DNA of 42,999 bases from Trametes villosa. Its lineage: Eukaryota > Basidiomycota > Agaricomycetes > Polyporales > Polyporaceae. Made by a program: the position numbers and the translations under genes. The DNA lies in assembly GCA_002964805.2 (NCBI GenBank), contig PUDQ02000042.1, positions 1-42,999 of the forward strand. The letters run 5' to 3'. Below are positions 1 to 9,515 of the stretch, one piece after another; position 1 is the first letter of the stretch; each line of letters starts with the position of its first letter. Below the pieces are notes generated by a model, which was given only the letters and a program-made list of their open reading frames with translations, did not search any database and had not been told where the DNA came from.

Positions 1-109
1 ACTGTTGTCCGGATCCGCTGGGCCGCCAGGGCGCCGCGGACGGACGCGGAGGCGAGGTGGATCGCGGCGCGGAATCTCGCACGGATGGAGAAACAAAACG
101 AACCTCTGG

Positions 110-155
110 GCGTACAGACGGGGCTAGTTTGCGCGTACAGACAGGGCTAGTTTGC
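110..155 (+). repeat. 23-bp minisatellite, 2 repeats (unit 1)
   Basis: Two tandem 23-bp repeats beginning GCGTACAGAC and continuing GGGGCTAGTTTGC; the second has A for G at position 11. They lie about 50 bp before the first candidate intron of the block. Confidence 0.9.
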
Positions 156-2704
156 GTGTGGGTGCGGCTGCTGTGCGTGTGGAGGGGTTCGGGGGGCGGC
201 TGGGTGAGTGCTAGGCACGCTTGTATTCGCTCGGGAGTCTGATTCACAGCATGCGTGCGCACGATGGCGGTACTAGTACACTCGACCTCGAGGCGGGTCC
301 TCACGGCGTGAACAGCAGCTCGGACGTGTACTATTAGTCCGAGAGCTCCCGCCCTCACAGCCCGTCCCGCGCCCTCTCGTCGTCGCGCCGTCGACGCGCA
401 CGCAACCGAGTCCACGACCCGGCTCCGTGGTGAGCATACCCAGCTTCCTGCGTGCGTTAGCCCCGTCCTGACGCGCTGTGTGCGCGCAGATCATTGTTGC
501 CGAAGCACGAGAAGCACGAGGGCCCGCGCTCGGACCGCGACGTGCGCGTGCTCCATTCCCCCGTCGTGCGCCTCGCAGCCGTCTATGACGATAGCGACAG
601 CATGACGCGCGAGGGACGTGCGAGCGGGTCTTGTCCGGCGTCGACTCGACGCCCGAGCACGCCGCTCTATGCAGGATCATGGACAGTGAGCGAGCCACCG
701 TGCTGCCGGGTTTGAATGCTCACTGGTGCACATTCAGGCCGCATTCTTTCGCGCCTTCCCTGACGTCTACCGAACGTCTACGACCACATACGATGCCGTC
801 CGACCGGTGAGTCTCGCACGCCCGGAGGCGGCCGCAGAGCGGCGAAATCGTGTCCCGGCTGGGGAACGCGCGCCGTACATCGCGCCGATGAGATCGCCGC
901 CGCAAGCGCCGTCTGTGGTGAGTTCGGTTCCGTGAGAGGGGAGGATTTGCGTGCTCACGCTCCGTACTCGGGCCCCTTGCATGCCGCCCTGGCAGATGCA
1001 GATCTTCTCCGGCCATCTGGCTTCGAGTCCTGGCATTCGCTGTGCGGGCGGCATCGTGCAGAAGCGCGTCGGCAGGACCAGTGTCCCTCGCGAGTAGTGC
1101 GTCCGAGGTCACGCACACCGGGGTGCAAGCTGTCGGCCTCGATTCCGGGGTGCTTATCGGCGCGAGCACGCGCCCGCGCCTTCCTTTTGGGTAGAACGGT
1201 GAGCTATACTCGAATCATACTCAGTGCCTTCCCGCTCACCTGTGTATAGTCACCTCTGTTCGCCTTGCTCGTACAAGCCCTCGAAGAACGTGCCGGGAGG
1301 GCTCCGGCGCGTCTCGCCTGCCCGGGGAGAGCCACGCCGCGGCCGGGAGCGATTCCTCCATTCGTTCGTTACGAATGATCGATGCGACTTCGCACGCCCG
1401 CTCAACCTTATCCGCGCACCTGTGCGCGCAGAGGGCGCAGACGCTTGAAGAGCCAAACAGGCAATCGGCGACAAGCCGGGTCCGTGGGCCGCCGTGGCGC
1501 GTTCGGAACATACGCAACAAGGTCAGTGCTTGTTCGTGAGTGGTGTCGGACGCAGGGGCTTACCTGAGCGCTGTTCACGCAGGATGCGCGCGAAGGCGAA
1601 CGCGAACGCGCCCACATATGGGGCACGGCTTCTTGCAGCAGCGTGCGCCGCATCCTATGTACGCGACGGAGAGGGAGTCCGGGGAGGAAGGTACACGTCC
1701 ACGACGTGCCGCGCCTAGATGTGGGCACGTTGCTCTCCCAACGGCGTGATGGAGTGCAGGTAAGCAACATACTGGTCGCGAACATTTCGTGCTTACCTTC
1801 TCGTTCGCAGGACTCGAGGAGACCTCCTTAGCCGCCTACTGGCGTCTCCGACACGTCCAAACCCGCACGGAAGCGCAGGATCGCCGCTGCAGCTCTCGTG
1901 GGTCGTATGAAGGGCGGCCTCTCCTCGGACTCGCGTTCCGCATGCTTGAGGCGGGCACCCTGCCTCATGGGATCCCTTGCCGTAGCGGACGCACCAGTAC
2001 AGAGGCCAGTGCGCCAGAATGCCCGCCCCGGACGTGCACACGGCGAGAAGGTGAACTGAATACCGGATTGCTCTCGGATCTGTGCACTCACTGTCTCCTT
2101 CAAGCCAGCCCATATGCCGCTACCGCGCCCTCCGAGTCTTCGCGACGAGGTCCTCCCAGCGACCGTGGAGCTCCCGCCACGCGGATATCGAGTGTATCTG
2201 CTCCCGTGGGGCTCTCGGTCCGAGTCAGTGTCGTCTTCGCGCGACCGACTGCGTGCGCCAGGGTTGTCCTTGTCTGATGGTCTGTGAGTCGCAACTTTAC
2301 AGGCATAACTTCGATACGCTGACAACAACGTCAGCGGTCGTGAATCCAGCGTCCGAGGACGACGTCCCGCTCCTCGCAGGACGCGTCAACGTGATGGTGA
2401 GCATTCTGTTCGGCGTGCTTGGCGGGGCTCGAGTCCCCACTCACGTTGAGCAGGTTCCCTTTGCGATTGCGAGCACGGCCGCCGCCTGAGCAGTGTTTGC
2501 GACGCGAAGCCGGTGGGTTCTCCAGGCCGTCGCGTACGAGTGTAGCACGTACCGCTGATGTTGTGTCCATCGTGCTCGTACGTGCTGCAGGATGCGGCGA
2601 ACGGGGGGTGGTGGGGAGCGCAGGCGGCGTGTCGCCTCGGACGGCAGGCGGATCCAGCAGACGGGGAGCAAGTGCGTGAGTGCAGCATGCGGAGATGGGA
2701 GGCT

Positions 2705-2735
2705 GGGGCTGGACTGCAACGAAAATTGCAGCCCC
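2705..2735 (+). other. Potential RNA hairpin in the intron-rich block (present in all units)
   Basis: GGGGCTG (2705-2711) can pair with CAGCCCC (2729-2735), and CTGCAA with TTGCAG inside it, around the loop CGAAAA. In units 3 and 4 one inner base changes (GGATTGCAA) while the outer arm remains; in unit 3 the right arm also has a change (CAGTCCC). The structure is read from sequence; no function is known. Confidence 0.45.
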
Positions 2736-3936
2736 ACGCTAGGGCGGTCGCTTCCGGGCACGTCGGGGGGAGACAAGTGAGCACTGGTACCACAAGAGGT
2801 AAGTACACTACCCCGACGTTTTCCAGCGCGCCTGTGGTCCCCGCTTGCGGCAGAATAGCGGGCACTCGGGGTGTCGGTGGGCGCGATCCGCTCCCAGCGT
2901 CACCCCGGTGGGTGAGTGTTCTCCCAAAGTTGGCGATGGCCACGCCCGTCGCGTGTGTTACATCAGGGACTGCGTCCGCCGACGCGTCGCAAACCGCGAG
3001 CGGGGGTTTGTTGCTGCCCTCGGATAAACTAGAAGGGAGCGAGGAAGCCTCGACATGTGTAGTTCGTACATTTACCTTCAATACCACGCCCAGTAGCCAA
3101 CCCTGAACCCGAGTAGTAGTTCCCCCCGTCGACGCGGGGGCTACCACTGTGCGCGGTGCGAAATTCGAAGTGTAGACCGGGCGGGCACCCTCCGATCCGC
3201 CACCATGCTTCTGCTCGGGCTGCGAACGTCCCTAATATCCCAGACCGCCGCTCGAGGTGTTTTTCGCCCTCCTCGAGTCCGCTCGAGTGAGGTCGCTGTC
3301 GTCCACCCTGCGCCAATGTACGAGCCGGGTGTAGTGCATTATACTACGTATCAGAGAGCGGGTCTTGGGCACGGACGGACTGCCCACAGCATGCACGCGC
3401 GGGCGGGACGTGGGGACTAGGAGGACAAGGTCCCGAGCAGTGTGCTGGCTTCTCGTGCGAGCTCCGCGCTCAGGTCCCCATTCCCGGCTCGTACCCCGTA
3501 TCTCGCGCGCTATTTGTAAAATCGGAGCTCGGAGCTACACGCAGATACCAGCAAATTGCCTATGCACTCTAGTATGTCGAACGCTGCATAGTAGTTGCCC
3601 TAGACGTGCCAGCCTTCATAACTCCTTTCGCGCGCGATCGTCCGAGGGTGCACGGGACGGCCGGAGAGCGCGTATCGGTGCACACAAACAGACGGGAGAT
3701 GCGCGCCGCAGACGCTCCCGGACTACACCTCGAGCGCAACGGCGCGATCGTGATCCAGAGCTGCGTGCCTCCCGCTCGGCCCTCCCGAGGAGCTCGCGCC
3801 TCCTCTGTGTGCATCGAAACTAGACCCAAACCTCGCCCCGACGCCCGTGCACCCACGACCGCACCCCAAGGACGTAGAGTCGAGCGCGACGCCGGGCGGG
3901 GCACGCACGATCCAGCCCAGACTCAGTGCGAACTCG

Positions 3937-3975
3937 GCTGCATGTGCAGCATCCATCGAAAGTATGTACGTACAT
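3937..3975. other. Two adjacent palindromes (unit 1; repeated in all units)
   Basis: GCTGCA-TG-TGCAGC (3937-3950) and the perfect 12-bp palindrome ATGTACGTACAT (3964-3975) lie 13 bp apart. The 12-bp palindrome is unchanged at 13288-13299, 22673-22684 and 31941-31952. They could be protein-binding sites; nothing else supports this. Confidence 0.5.
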
Positions 3976-5145
3976 GTGCGGGATACACGGCGCCCGCCAT
4001 CGACGCACCCGAACTGCTCGCCGCGACGCGCTCCGCTCGATCCCGGGCGTGGACCTTCGATTTCCGCGCTGTCGGCTCTCAGGACCAGGCGAAGGCCCTC
4101 CTGCGTGCAAAATCGACCAGCGCGGCGAGAGACCGCGCTCCCGGCGTATGTCCCGCGCTGCATGAGGGACGATGGACGGGGATGGACGCACAGAGACGCA
4201 CCTTGCCCGCTGCACGCGACTGGGCCCCTCGAGGGCACTCTGCGGATGGCACTCGCGGGGTGATCCGCTGCGCGACTGTACGCGCACGCGCCGCCCGTGC
4301 TGCCCGAAGCGAACGGCGAGGGATCGCGCTGCCCGCTATGCAGGGAGCTCGCGAAGAGCCCTAGTATCCGCCGCCCGAGGAGTGCGCCGATTGGTGCCGG
4401 CCGCGCGCCGCGTCCTGTCCTGCTAGCCCAGCCTGTCAGACACGCCGGATGGCCGAGCAGCCGCGGTGCACGGAACACGTACGCGTGCACCGCTGGCCCG
4501 TGCACTTCTGAGGTTCTTCGCTAGCCATGCGAGTCTGCCTGATCGGGGACGCGAGCGGCCCATAAGTACGAGGCCCCCGGATACGTGCACCGCAGCACTC
4601 ACCTTCGTCCCCGTCCCTCGCCCCTCTGCCCATCCCCGCCGAGGTTCGCCCTCGACGCCCGTTCGCACCATGTCCGTCCGGGGCTGGCCTATGCCGCGCG
4701 TTCCCTTGCACCTCGAAACGTCCGTTCTGGTCGCTCTCGTCTCTCCCGTACGTGTCGTTCACAGCCCGCCACAGAGCCTCGCCGTGATCGAGTCCAGTGG
4801 GTGAGCACCATCCCTCGCTTCTCTTTACTCACCAGCACGATGACGGCACTCGTGCGCAGACCCCAGCTTGCCCTGCGCGTGCGATGCGCCCGACCCACGT
4901 CGTCTGGCTCGAAAGCGCCTCGCCCCACGCCCGCGAACGCGCACCTTGTGCACTACTCGTCTGCCGCACACCGCCGCCCCCGGTACGCCGATTGCAGACC
5001 TCACGCGCCGCGACAAACACTCACCTGCGCTTGATTTATGCAAGCCGTGCGCACGCGTCGAAACCGACTCCACACGCTGGGTACGCACCTGTTCAGGACG
5101 TCTCGAACGCTGCAGACGTCGCATACTGACGCACCCCGATTTCAG

Positions 5146-7166
5146 CGTCGTGCGGGGCGCGCGAGCGTGCGATGGAACGGGGTAGAACGTAGACGTACCG
5201 TAGTGTATCGTAGCAGACGTGCGGGCCGGGCCAGCTCTGGAGGGTGTTCGCGCCCGAGCGCCGCGAAGAAGCGTGTCGAGGCCCGGCCGGTTCGCGACGC
5301 CGCCGTCGTGCATGGAGGGTGGCGGAGCGGGGGCGCCTGGAGGTGTCTGGTTCGCTGTGCACACGACGGCGGCCGGGGGCAACCACGGGAGATCGTCGCG
5401 GGGGGAGGCGTGCTTCTGCGGGCGGGCACGCGACCGTACGCACCGACCTCTGTCCGCCTTCGAGTACGGCGAGGGGGCATGTGCGGTCGCGTCGCCGCGC
5501 GTGGTCCGGGACGAGACGTGTGGCACGCGGCGAGGACGCGATCGGGCCGGGGCGAAGGGCGCGAGGCGGGGAAGGATGCGGCCGCGGTAGGGGACTTGCG
5601 GCGGGGTGCGTCTCGCAACCGGGCGAGTGCGCTACGTGCACGCGTCCATCTTGACACGTCCCCGCCGCCGCTCGTTCGACGCTGGGCCCGCACGACGCTC
5701 CTCGGGGTGTACGCTGAGCGGGCCGGCCTGCAGGAGTCCCGGAGGAGTCGAGGAGGCGGCGGGGAAAGCCGCGTCTCCCTGTTCAGAGGAGCCTACTAGA
5801 TGGTCGACGCACCTTGAGGCCCAGAAGGGCAGGCCGCGTCGAGATTCGGTCGCGTAGGAGCACACGCGGGCGCTCGAGCCGCCGCCAGGCGAGCAGTGCA
5901 AGTCGTCGAGTCGGTGCTTTGCGACTGCCGTTTGAATAGTACAAGGAGGCGGGTGGACGCGGATGAGCGTAGTACGAGCGTGCTAAAATGCAACATGAAT
6001 ATCTGGTGCCAAAATACGAACGAGATTGCGCGTTCTCAGCGTACAGATGACGGGGGCGCCGTGCACAGACGGTAAAAGAGAGTCGCACTCACCACAGGCG
6101 GTGTTGGCGCGCAGGTCATGTCTCAGCCCTAGGACGCCTGCTTGGCGTTCTTCACGAGAGAGAAGGGCGAGAGAGCGGCCGACGAGCATGCCCCGTCGCA
6201 CCTCGTACCATTCTGGCGGAGGGCTTGTGGCACTCTGGACCGCGAACTGGCATGAGTGAGATAGTCGCGTGCTAGGCGATATTGGTGTCGTCCCGCACGG
6301 AGCACGAGTGCGCGACGAGTGGATGCTGTTCCCGAGCGTGCCAGATGCGGAGGGCGACAGGAAATGGGCGCGGAGGGCGGCGAGGGCGGCTAGAGCACGG
6401 TGAGCAGAGGGCATCCAGAGCGCGAGGAGCGCGAGAAGAGGCCGTCGAGAGGTCGCGAGCAGCGCACAGAGACAGGTCGAGAGGCCGCCAAGGGAGGCGA
6501 GCACAAGGGAGGGCTGCCCGCGAAAGTGAGGGTTGGGCAGGGTCGGCGCGCGCCTAAACGGGGCGCGATCGGGCAGACGAGCTTCGATTCCTGCGTCGAC
6601 CGTCGTCATGGCCTGCGCTCTGTCCTCGTCGAGCGTGCAGACGATGGGCAGGAGAGGCCTTCGCGACGAGCCCTTCCGCGCGCGTCGAGATGACGTTCGC
6701 GGGAGAGGGACGGCGTTCGTTCAGTGGGTCCATCAATCTCGGCCACGCCGCATGTACGGCATCTACCGCCTGCGTTCCATACGCCGTCGCTTTCCTCCTC
6801 CGCGCTGCACCCAGCACGGTATTCGTCTTGCCTTCAGCTGCAGACGATGGCGGAAGATCCGGCGTGCGGGTGCTGGCGGATGGCCGTTGCACGTAAGGCC
6901 TGCACAGGTCTCGATCGCGCAGAGATGCCCAGCCAACACCACGAGCGCTCCACAACCTGACTCTTCAACTTTCTGCTCGTCCCTGCATCCAAGGCACCGC
7001 CACCTTGAAAATCGCCCACAAAACGACCGCGGTACCACGACAAACATCGGAGGATACCAGTCGTCTCTTCGGCAGGGTCAAGATTGTGAAGAAAACCCGG
7101 TACATCAGGCGACCCTTGTCCCAACTACTACCTGTGACGGAATTTCTAATGGTTTGCTTCAAGTCC
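5146..7166 (+). other. GC-rich spacer before the small ORF (unit 1)
   Basis: About 2 kb in which I recognise no gene. Open frames occur on both strands but are Arg/Ala/Pro-rich, change length between units through indels that are not multiples of three, and match no family I know. The stretch 5925-6260 differs clearly from the other units, with local A/T enrichment (for example AACATGAATAT near 5992). The last 400 bp, from about 6750, are highly similar in all units. Confidence 0.6.
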
Positions 7167-7222
7167 GTACCTCATCCATCGTGCCATGATATGTTCTGAT
7201 GTTTGTCGCGACTCGCAGTAGC

Positions 7223-7483
7223 ATGGCGTTCCCGCAAGACGTTGAGCCAGGCTCATTGGCCACTCAACTCTTCGAGTCCCTGAGACAGGGGCTCGATACT
7301 TTCGAGTCAGTATCCCACGCATTCTACGGTAAACATCTCAGGATCACAGGGCTTCCCCGTCGCGCAAGGACGCTGGTTACCGCCGCTTGGAATTTTCGAG
7401 GCTGTGAAAGCGCGACGCGCGATGCCTGCTACGCGTCGCACGACAGTAAACGCGCAATGTATTCCGTCTCGATGACGGAATAG
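7223..7483 (+). CDS. Small ORF of unknown function upstream of F-box gene 1
   Basis: An 86-codon ORF (begins MAFPQDVEPG; contains QLFESLRQGLDTFE). I do not recognise a family; residues 10-30 could form a short amphipathic helix. The start is chosen because a good candidate intron (7167-7218: GTACCT, branch TCTGATG, acceptor CTCGCAG) ends four bases before this ATG, as a 5' UTR intron would. The ORF ends 240 bp before the F-box start. I looked for an intron joining the two frames: phase-1 GTAAAC donors exist (after TTCTACG and after GACA), but I found no acceptor giving an open join. It may be a separate small gene, an upstream ORF on the F-box transcript, or non-coding. Confidence 0.35.
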   Translation: MAFPQDVEPGSLATQLFESLRQGLDTFESVSHAFYGKHLRITGLPRRARTLVTAAWNFRGCESATRDACYASHDSKRAMYSVSMTE

Positions 7484-7723
7484 CTCAAGCGCCGTTGAGC
7501 CATTCAAGGCATACCCCGCGCTGGTAGCGACATATACAGGCTACCTATGTGTGTCTCTACTTGTGTGGAGTCTGAGTTAACATCGGTGGAATGTATATTC
7601 CAAACGTTCTGCAGCCCTAATCTGCGCCGGTGTTTTGCGCATTGCTAAGTCTCACCGCTCGTAACCTTGCTAACGTGTTTGACTCCTATCTCGTAGGCTC
7701 GACGCAGTAAGTGTCCGCTCTGT
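7484..7723 (+). promoter_or_regulatory. 5' flank of F-box gene 1
   Basis: Less GC-rich than its surroundings. It holds a TATA-like CATATACA at 7531-7538, an inverted repeat TGGAAT-GTAT-ATTCCA at 7587-7602, and a strong 3' splice signal (branch TTGCTAACG near 7668, acceptor CTCGTAG ending at 7696). That acceptor could close a 5' UTR intron of about 67 nt starting at GTGTTT (7630). The TAG at 7694-7696 is in frame with the F-box ORF, so translation most simply starts at 7724. Promoter function is inferred from position only. Confidence 0.4.
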
Positions 7724-9313
7724 ATGAATTTGGATTTCGACGCTGAAGGCCGTTCCCAGCTCCAGGACCTCGACCATGTGGTCGCGAACAGCCTCTCGCT
7801 CGTGAGAAGCACCATCAACAACCACCGTCCCGTGCACCAGCTCCCTGCAGAGATCCTCGGGATCATCTTCCGCTTCGCCCTCCCGTCCGACGATGGCGGC
7901 TTCCGCACCAGCGGCTCAACAGAATCGGACATGCGCGAGGAGCGCCGTGAGCGGATTGCGATCTCGCAGGTCTGCAGACGATGGCGCGCCGTCGCGTTCG
8001 ACATGGCCGCCTTCTGGACGGTCATCGACGGGTCTTCCGCCGCCTGGGCGAAGCAGTGCTTCGAACGCTCCGGCAGCATGCCGCTGCACGTCTTCCTGCG
8101 GTACCCACTGGACGGCACGACGGAGACCCCCCTTTCTGCCCAAGGAGCCCGCATCCACGACCTCTTCATCGAGTTCCCCAGGGAGTGCCGTGCGATCATC
8201 CCGATAGAGATCCCAGCCTTCCTCCCCGCGGTACCGAACCTCGTGTGCCTGGCCATCGCGACGCGGAGCAAGTCGTTCGAAGAAGGCCGCCCGATGGTCG
8301 ACCTCACCCAATGCGCGCCGCTGTTCCCGGAGCCGCCGCCCCGCCTGCGCATGCTCATCCTCAAGAATCAGTGCTGGTTCCCCGCTGTGCCGTACGAGCA
8401 GCTCACGCACCTGCACATCGCGCAGGGCACGCCCGTCGACCTGCGCGCGCTCGTCGGGCTGCTCCGCCGCTGCTCCGCGCTCGAGAAGCTCGTGCTCGCG
8501 GACGTCTACCTCGCGAACGCGCGCCAGGTCCCCGACGACGTCACCGCGGCCCTCCCCGCGCTTCGGCTGCTGACGCTCCGCATCAACCAGTCGCGGCTCT
8601 CGATGCGCCGCATGCTCAAGTGCCTCGTGCTGCCCCCCTCGGTCACCGTGCGCATCTCCGGGAGCGAGGCGCCGCGTGCGCTGTGCGACCTCCAGCCGTT
8701 CCCCGCGCTGCCCTTCACGGCCGACTTCGACGCGCTCTCGCTCGACCGTACGCCCGCGGGGCTCGTCGTGCAGGCCGCGAGTGCCCGCACCGGCGCCGGA
8801 CTCCTGCTCGAGTTTGGCCACGGCTACACGGGGCTGCTCGTCAGCCTGTCGAAGAACGTTCTCCCCGCCATGCTCCCGCTCGCCCGCATCTCCCGTGTCA
8901 CCGTGCGCGCGGACCGCTGCGACCTCGCCATGCAGCTCCTCCCCGCGCTCCCCGCCGTCACCTCCGTACGCCTCGTCGACGCAGCCCCGCCGAACGTGGA
9001 CGCGGGTGTCTCCCTCAGCGCCGCGCTGCTCGAGTTCTCGACGTGCTTCCCCGCGCTCGCCGCGCTCGAGATCTGGTCGCCGCGCCGCACGCTGAGCTGC
9101 CTCCCCAAGCTCCCGTTCACGGCGCTCAAGCTGAAGAAGTTCGCATTCCTCAACATCGCTGGCGCGGAGGCTCCCCTTGAGCCGCCGCCTGGCAAGGAGT
9201 ACCTTGAGGACTGGATCAAGGACGTGGAGTTCCGCACGGTGGATGGTACGGACGCGCAGGACCTCGTTGACCTCCCGGGCGTCCGGCCTATCGACCACGC
9301 TTACGACTGGTAG
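7724..9313 (+). CDS. F-box protein, copy 1 (529 aa)
   Basis: Uninterrupted ORF. Residues 10-35 form a short helical leader (SQLQDLDHVVANSLSLVRST). An F-box-like domain follows: HQLPAEILGIIFRFAL at about 38-53, a variable loop, then ISQVCRRWRAVAFDMAAFW at about 80-98, the usual second half with the C-R-W signature. From about 200 to 480 the chain has leucine-rich, repeat-like strands and helices (RLRMLILKN, LEKLVLADVYL, ALRLLTLRI, LAALEIW), typical of Agaricomycete F-box proteins. By family knowledge the F-box binds Skp1 and brings the protein into an SCF ubiquitin ligase, with the C-terminal part choosing the substrate; the substrate is unknown. The first in-frame ATG after a stop at 7694 was chosen as start. 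The unit boundary follows the stop codon directly, so the mRNA's 3' end must lie in the next unit. Confidence 0.9.
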   Translation: MNLDFDAEGRSQLQDLDHVVANSLSLVRSTINNHRPVHQLPAEILGIIFRFALPSDDGGFRTSGSTESDMREERRERIAISQVCRRWRAVAFDMAAFWTVIDGSSAAWAKQCFERSGSMPLHVFLRYPLDGTTETPLSAQGARIHDLFIEFPRECRAIIPIEIPAFLPAVPNLVCLAIATRSKSFEEGRPMVDLTQCAPLFPEPPPRLRMLILKNQCWFPAVPYEQLTHLHIAQGTPVDLRALVGLLRRCSALEKLVLADVYLANARQVPDDVTAALPALRLLTLRINQSRLSMRRMLKCLVLPPSVTVRISGSEAPRALCDLQPFPALPFTADFDALSLDRTPAGLVVQAASARTGAGLLLEFGHGYTGLLVSLSKNVLPAMLPLARISRVTVRADRCDLAMQLLPALPAVTSVRLVDAAPPNVDAGVSLSAALLEFSTCFPALAALEIWSPRRTLSCLPKLPFTALKLKKFAFLNIAGAEAPLEPPPGKEYLEDWIKDVEFRTVDGTDAQDLVDLPGVRPIDHAYDW

Positions 9314-9421
9314 GAACTGTCCGGATCCGCTGGGCCGCCAGGGCGCCGCGGACGGACGCGGAGGCGAGGTGGATCGCGGCGCGGAATCTCGCACGGATGG
9401 AGAAACAAAACGAACCTCTGG

Positions 9422-9467
9422 GCGTACAGACGGGGCTAGTTTGCGCGTACAGACAGGGCTAGTTTGC
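9422..9467 (+). repeat. 23-bp minisatellite, 2 repeats (unit 2)
   Basis: Same two-repeat state as unit 1, with the same G-type then A-type order. Confidence 0.9.
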
Positions 9468-9515
9468 GTGTGGGTGCGGCTGCTGTGCGTGTGGAGGGGT
9501 TCGGGGGGCGGCTGG

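Larger units (their letters stand above)
204..5145 (+). other. Intron-rich, apparently non-coding block (unit 1)
   Basis: Plus-strand region with a run of complete intron-like signals: 204-249 (GTGAGT...TTCACAG), 430-489 (GTGAGC, branch CTGAC, CGCAG), 686-737 (branch CTCAC), 1199-1249 (branch CTCAC, TATAG), 1522-1582, 1760-1810 (GTAAGC, branch CTTAC, TTCGCAG), 2397-2453 (branch CTCAC), 4983-5044 and 5081-5145 (branch TACTGAC, TTTCAG). Sizes of 46-65 nt fit basidiomycete introns. The sequence between them has stops in all frames or frames that break between units, and no protein family is recognisable. It could be a spliced non-coding RNA, a multi-exon gene whose frame I cannot reconstruct, or a decayed gene. 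About 3723-4505 stays open on both strands, probably because it is GC-rich. Confidence 0.5.
1..9313 (+). repeat. Tandem array unit 1 (about 9.3 kb)
   Basis: First of four head-to-tail units. From about position 6 it matches the sequence that follows each F-box stop codon further right (9318 onward, 18648 onward, 27995 onward). The first five bases differ from the internal junctions, where GAACTGTCCGG follows TAG; here the window reads ACTGTTGTCCGG. The unit ends exactly with the stop codon of its F-box gene at 9313. Whether the array continues to the left cannot be seen. Confidence 0.95.

Noticed and set aside
3120..3140. Inverted repeat CCCCCG...CGGGGG as a bacterial-style terminator
   Set aside because: A GC-rich inverted repeat is expected by chance in this composition, and such terminators do not act in eukaryotic nuclear genes.
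5038..5799. Long Arg/Gly-rich plus-strand ORF after the last candidate intron
   Set aside because: Its end differs between units 1 and 2 because of a one-base indel (near 5769), and a four-base insertion breaks it in units 3 and 4; no family match.
5983..6609. Minus-strand ORF of about 208 codons in the spacer, partly kept in other units
   Set aside because: The C-terminal half changes frame and content between units, and no domain or convincing minus-strand intron set was found.
7981..9180. 400-codon plus-strand ORF in another frame of the F-box gene
   Set aside because: Pro/Arg/Ala-rich overlap frame with no domain; the F-box frame explains the conservation.
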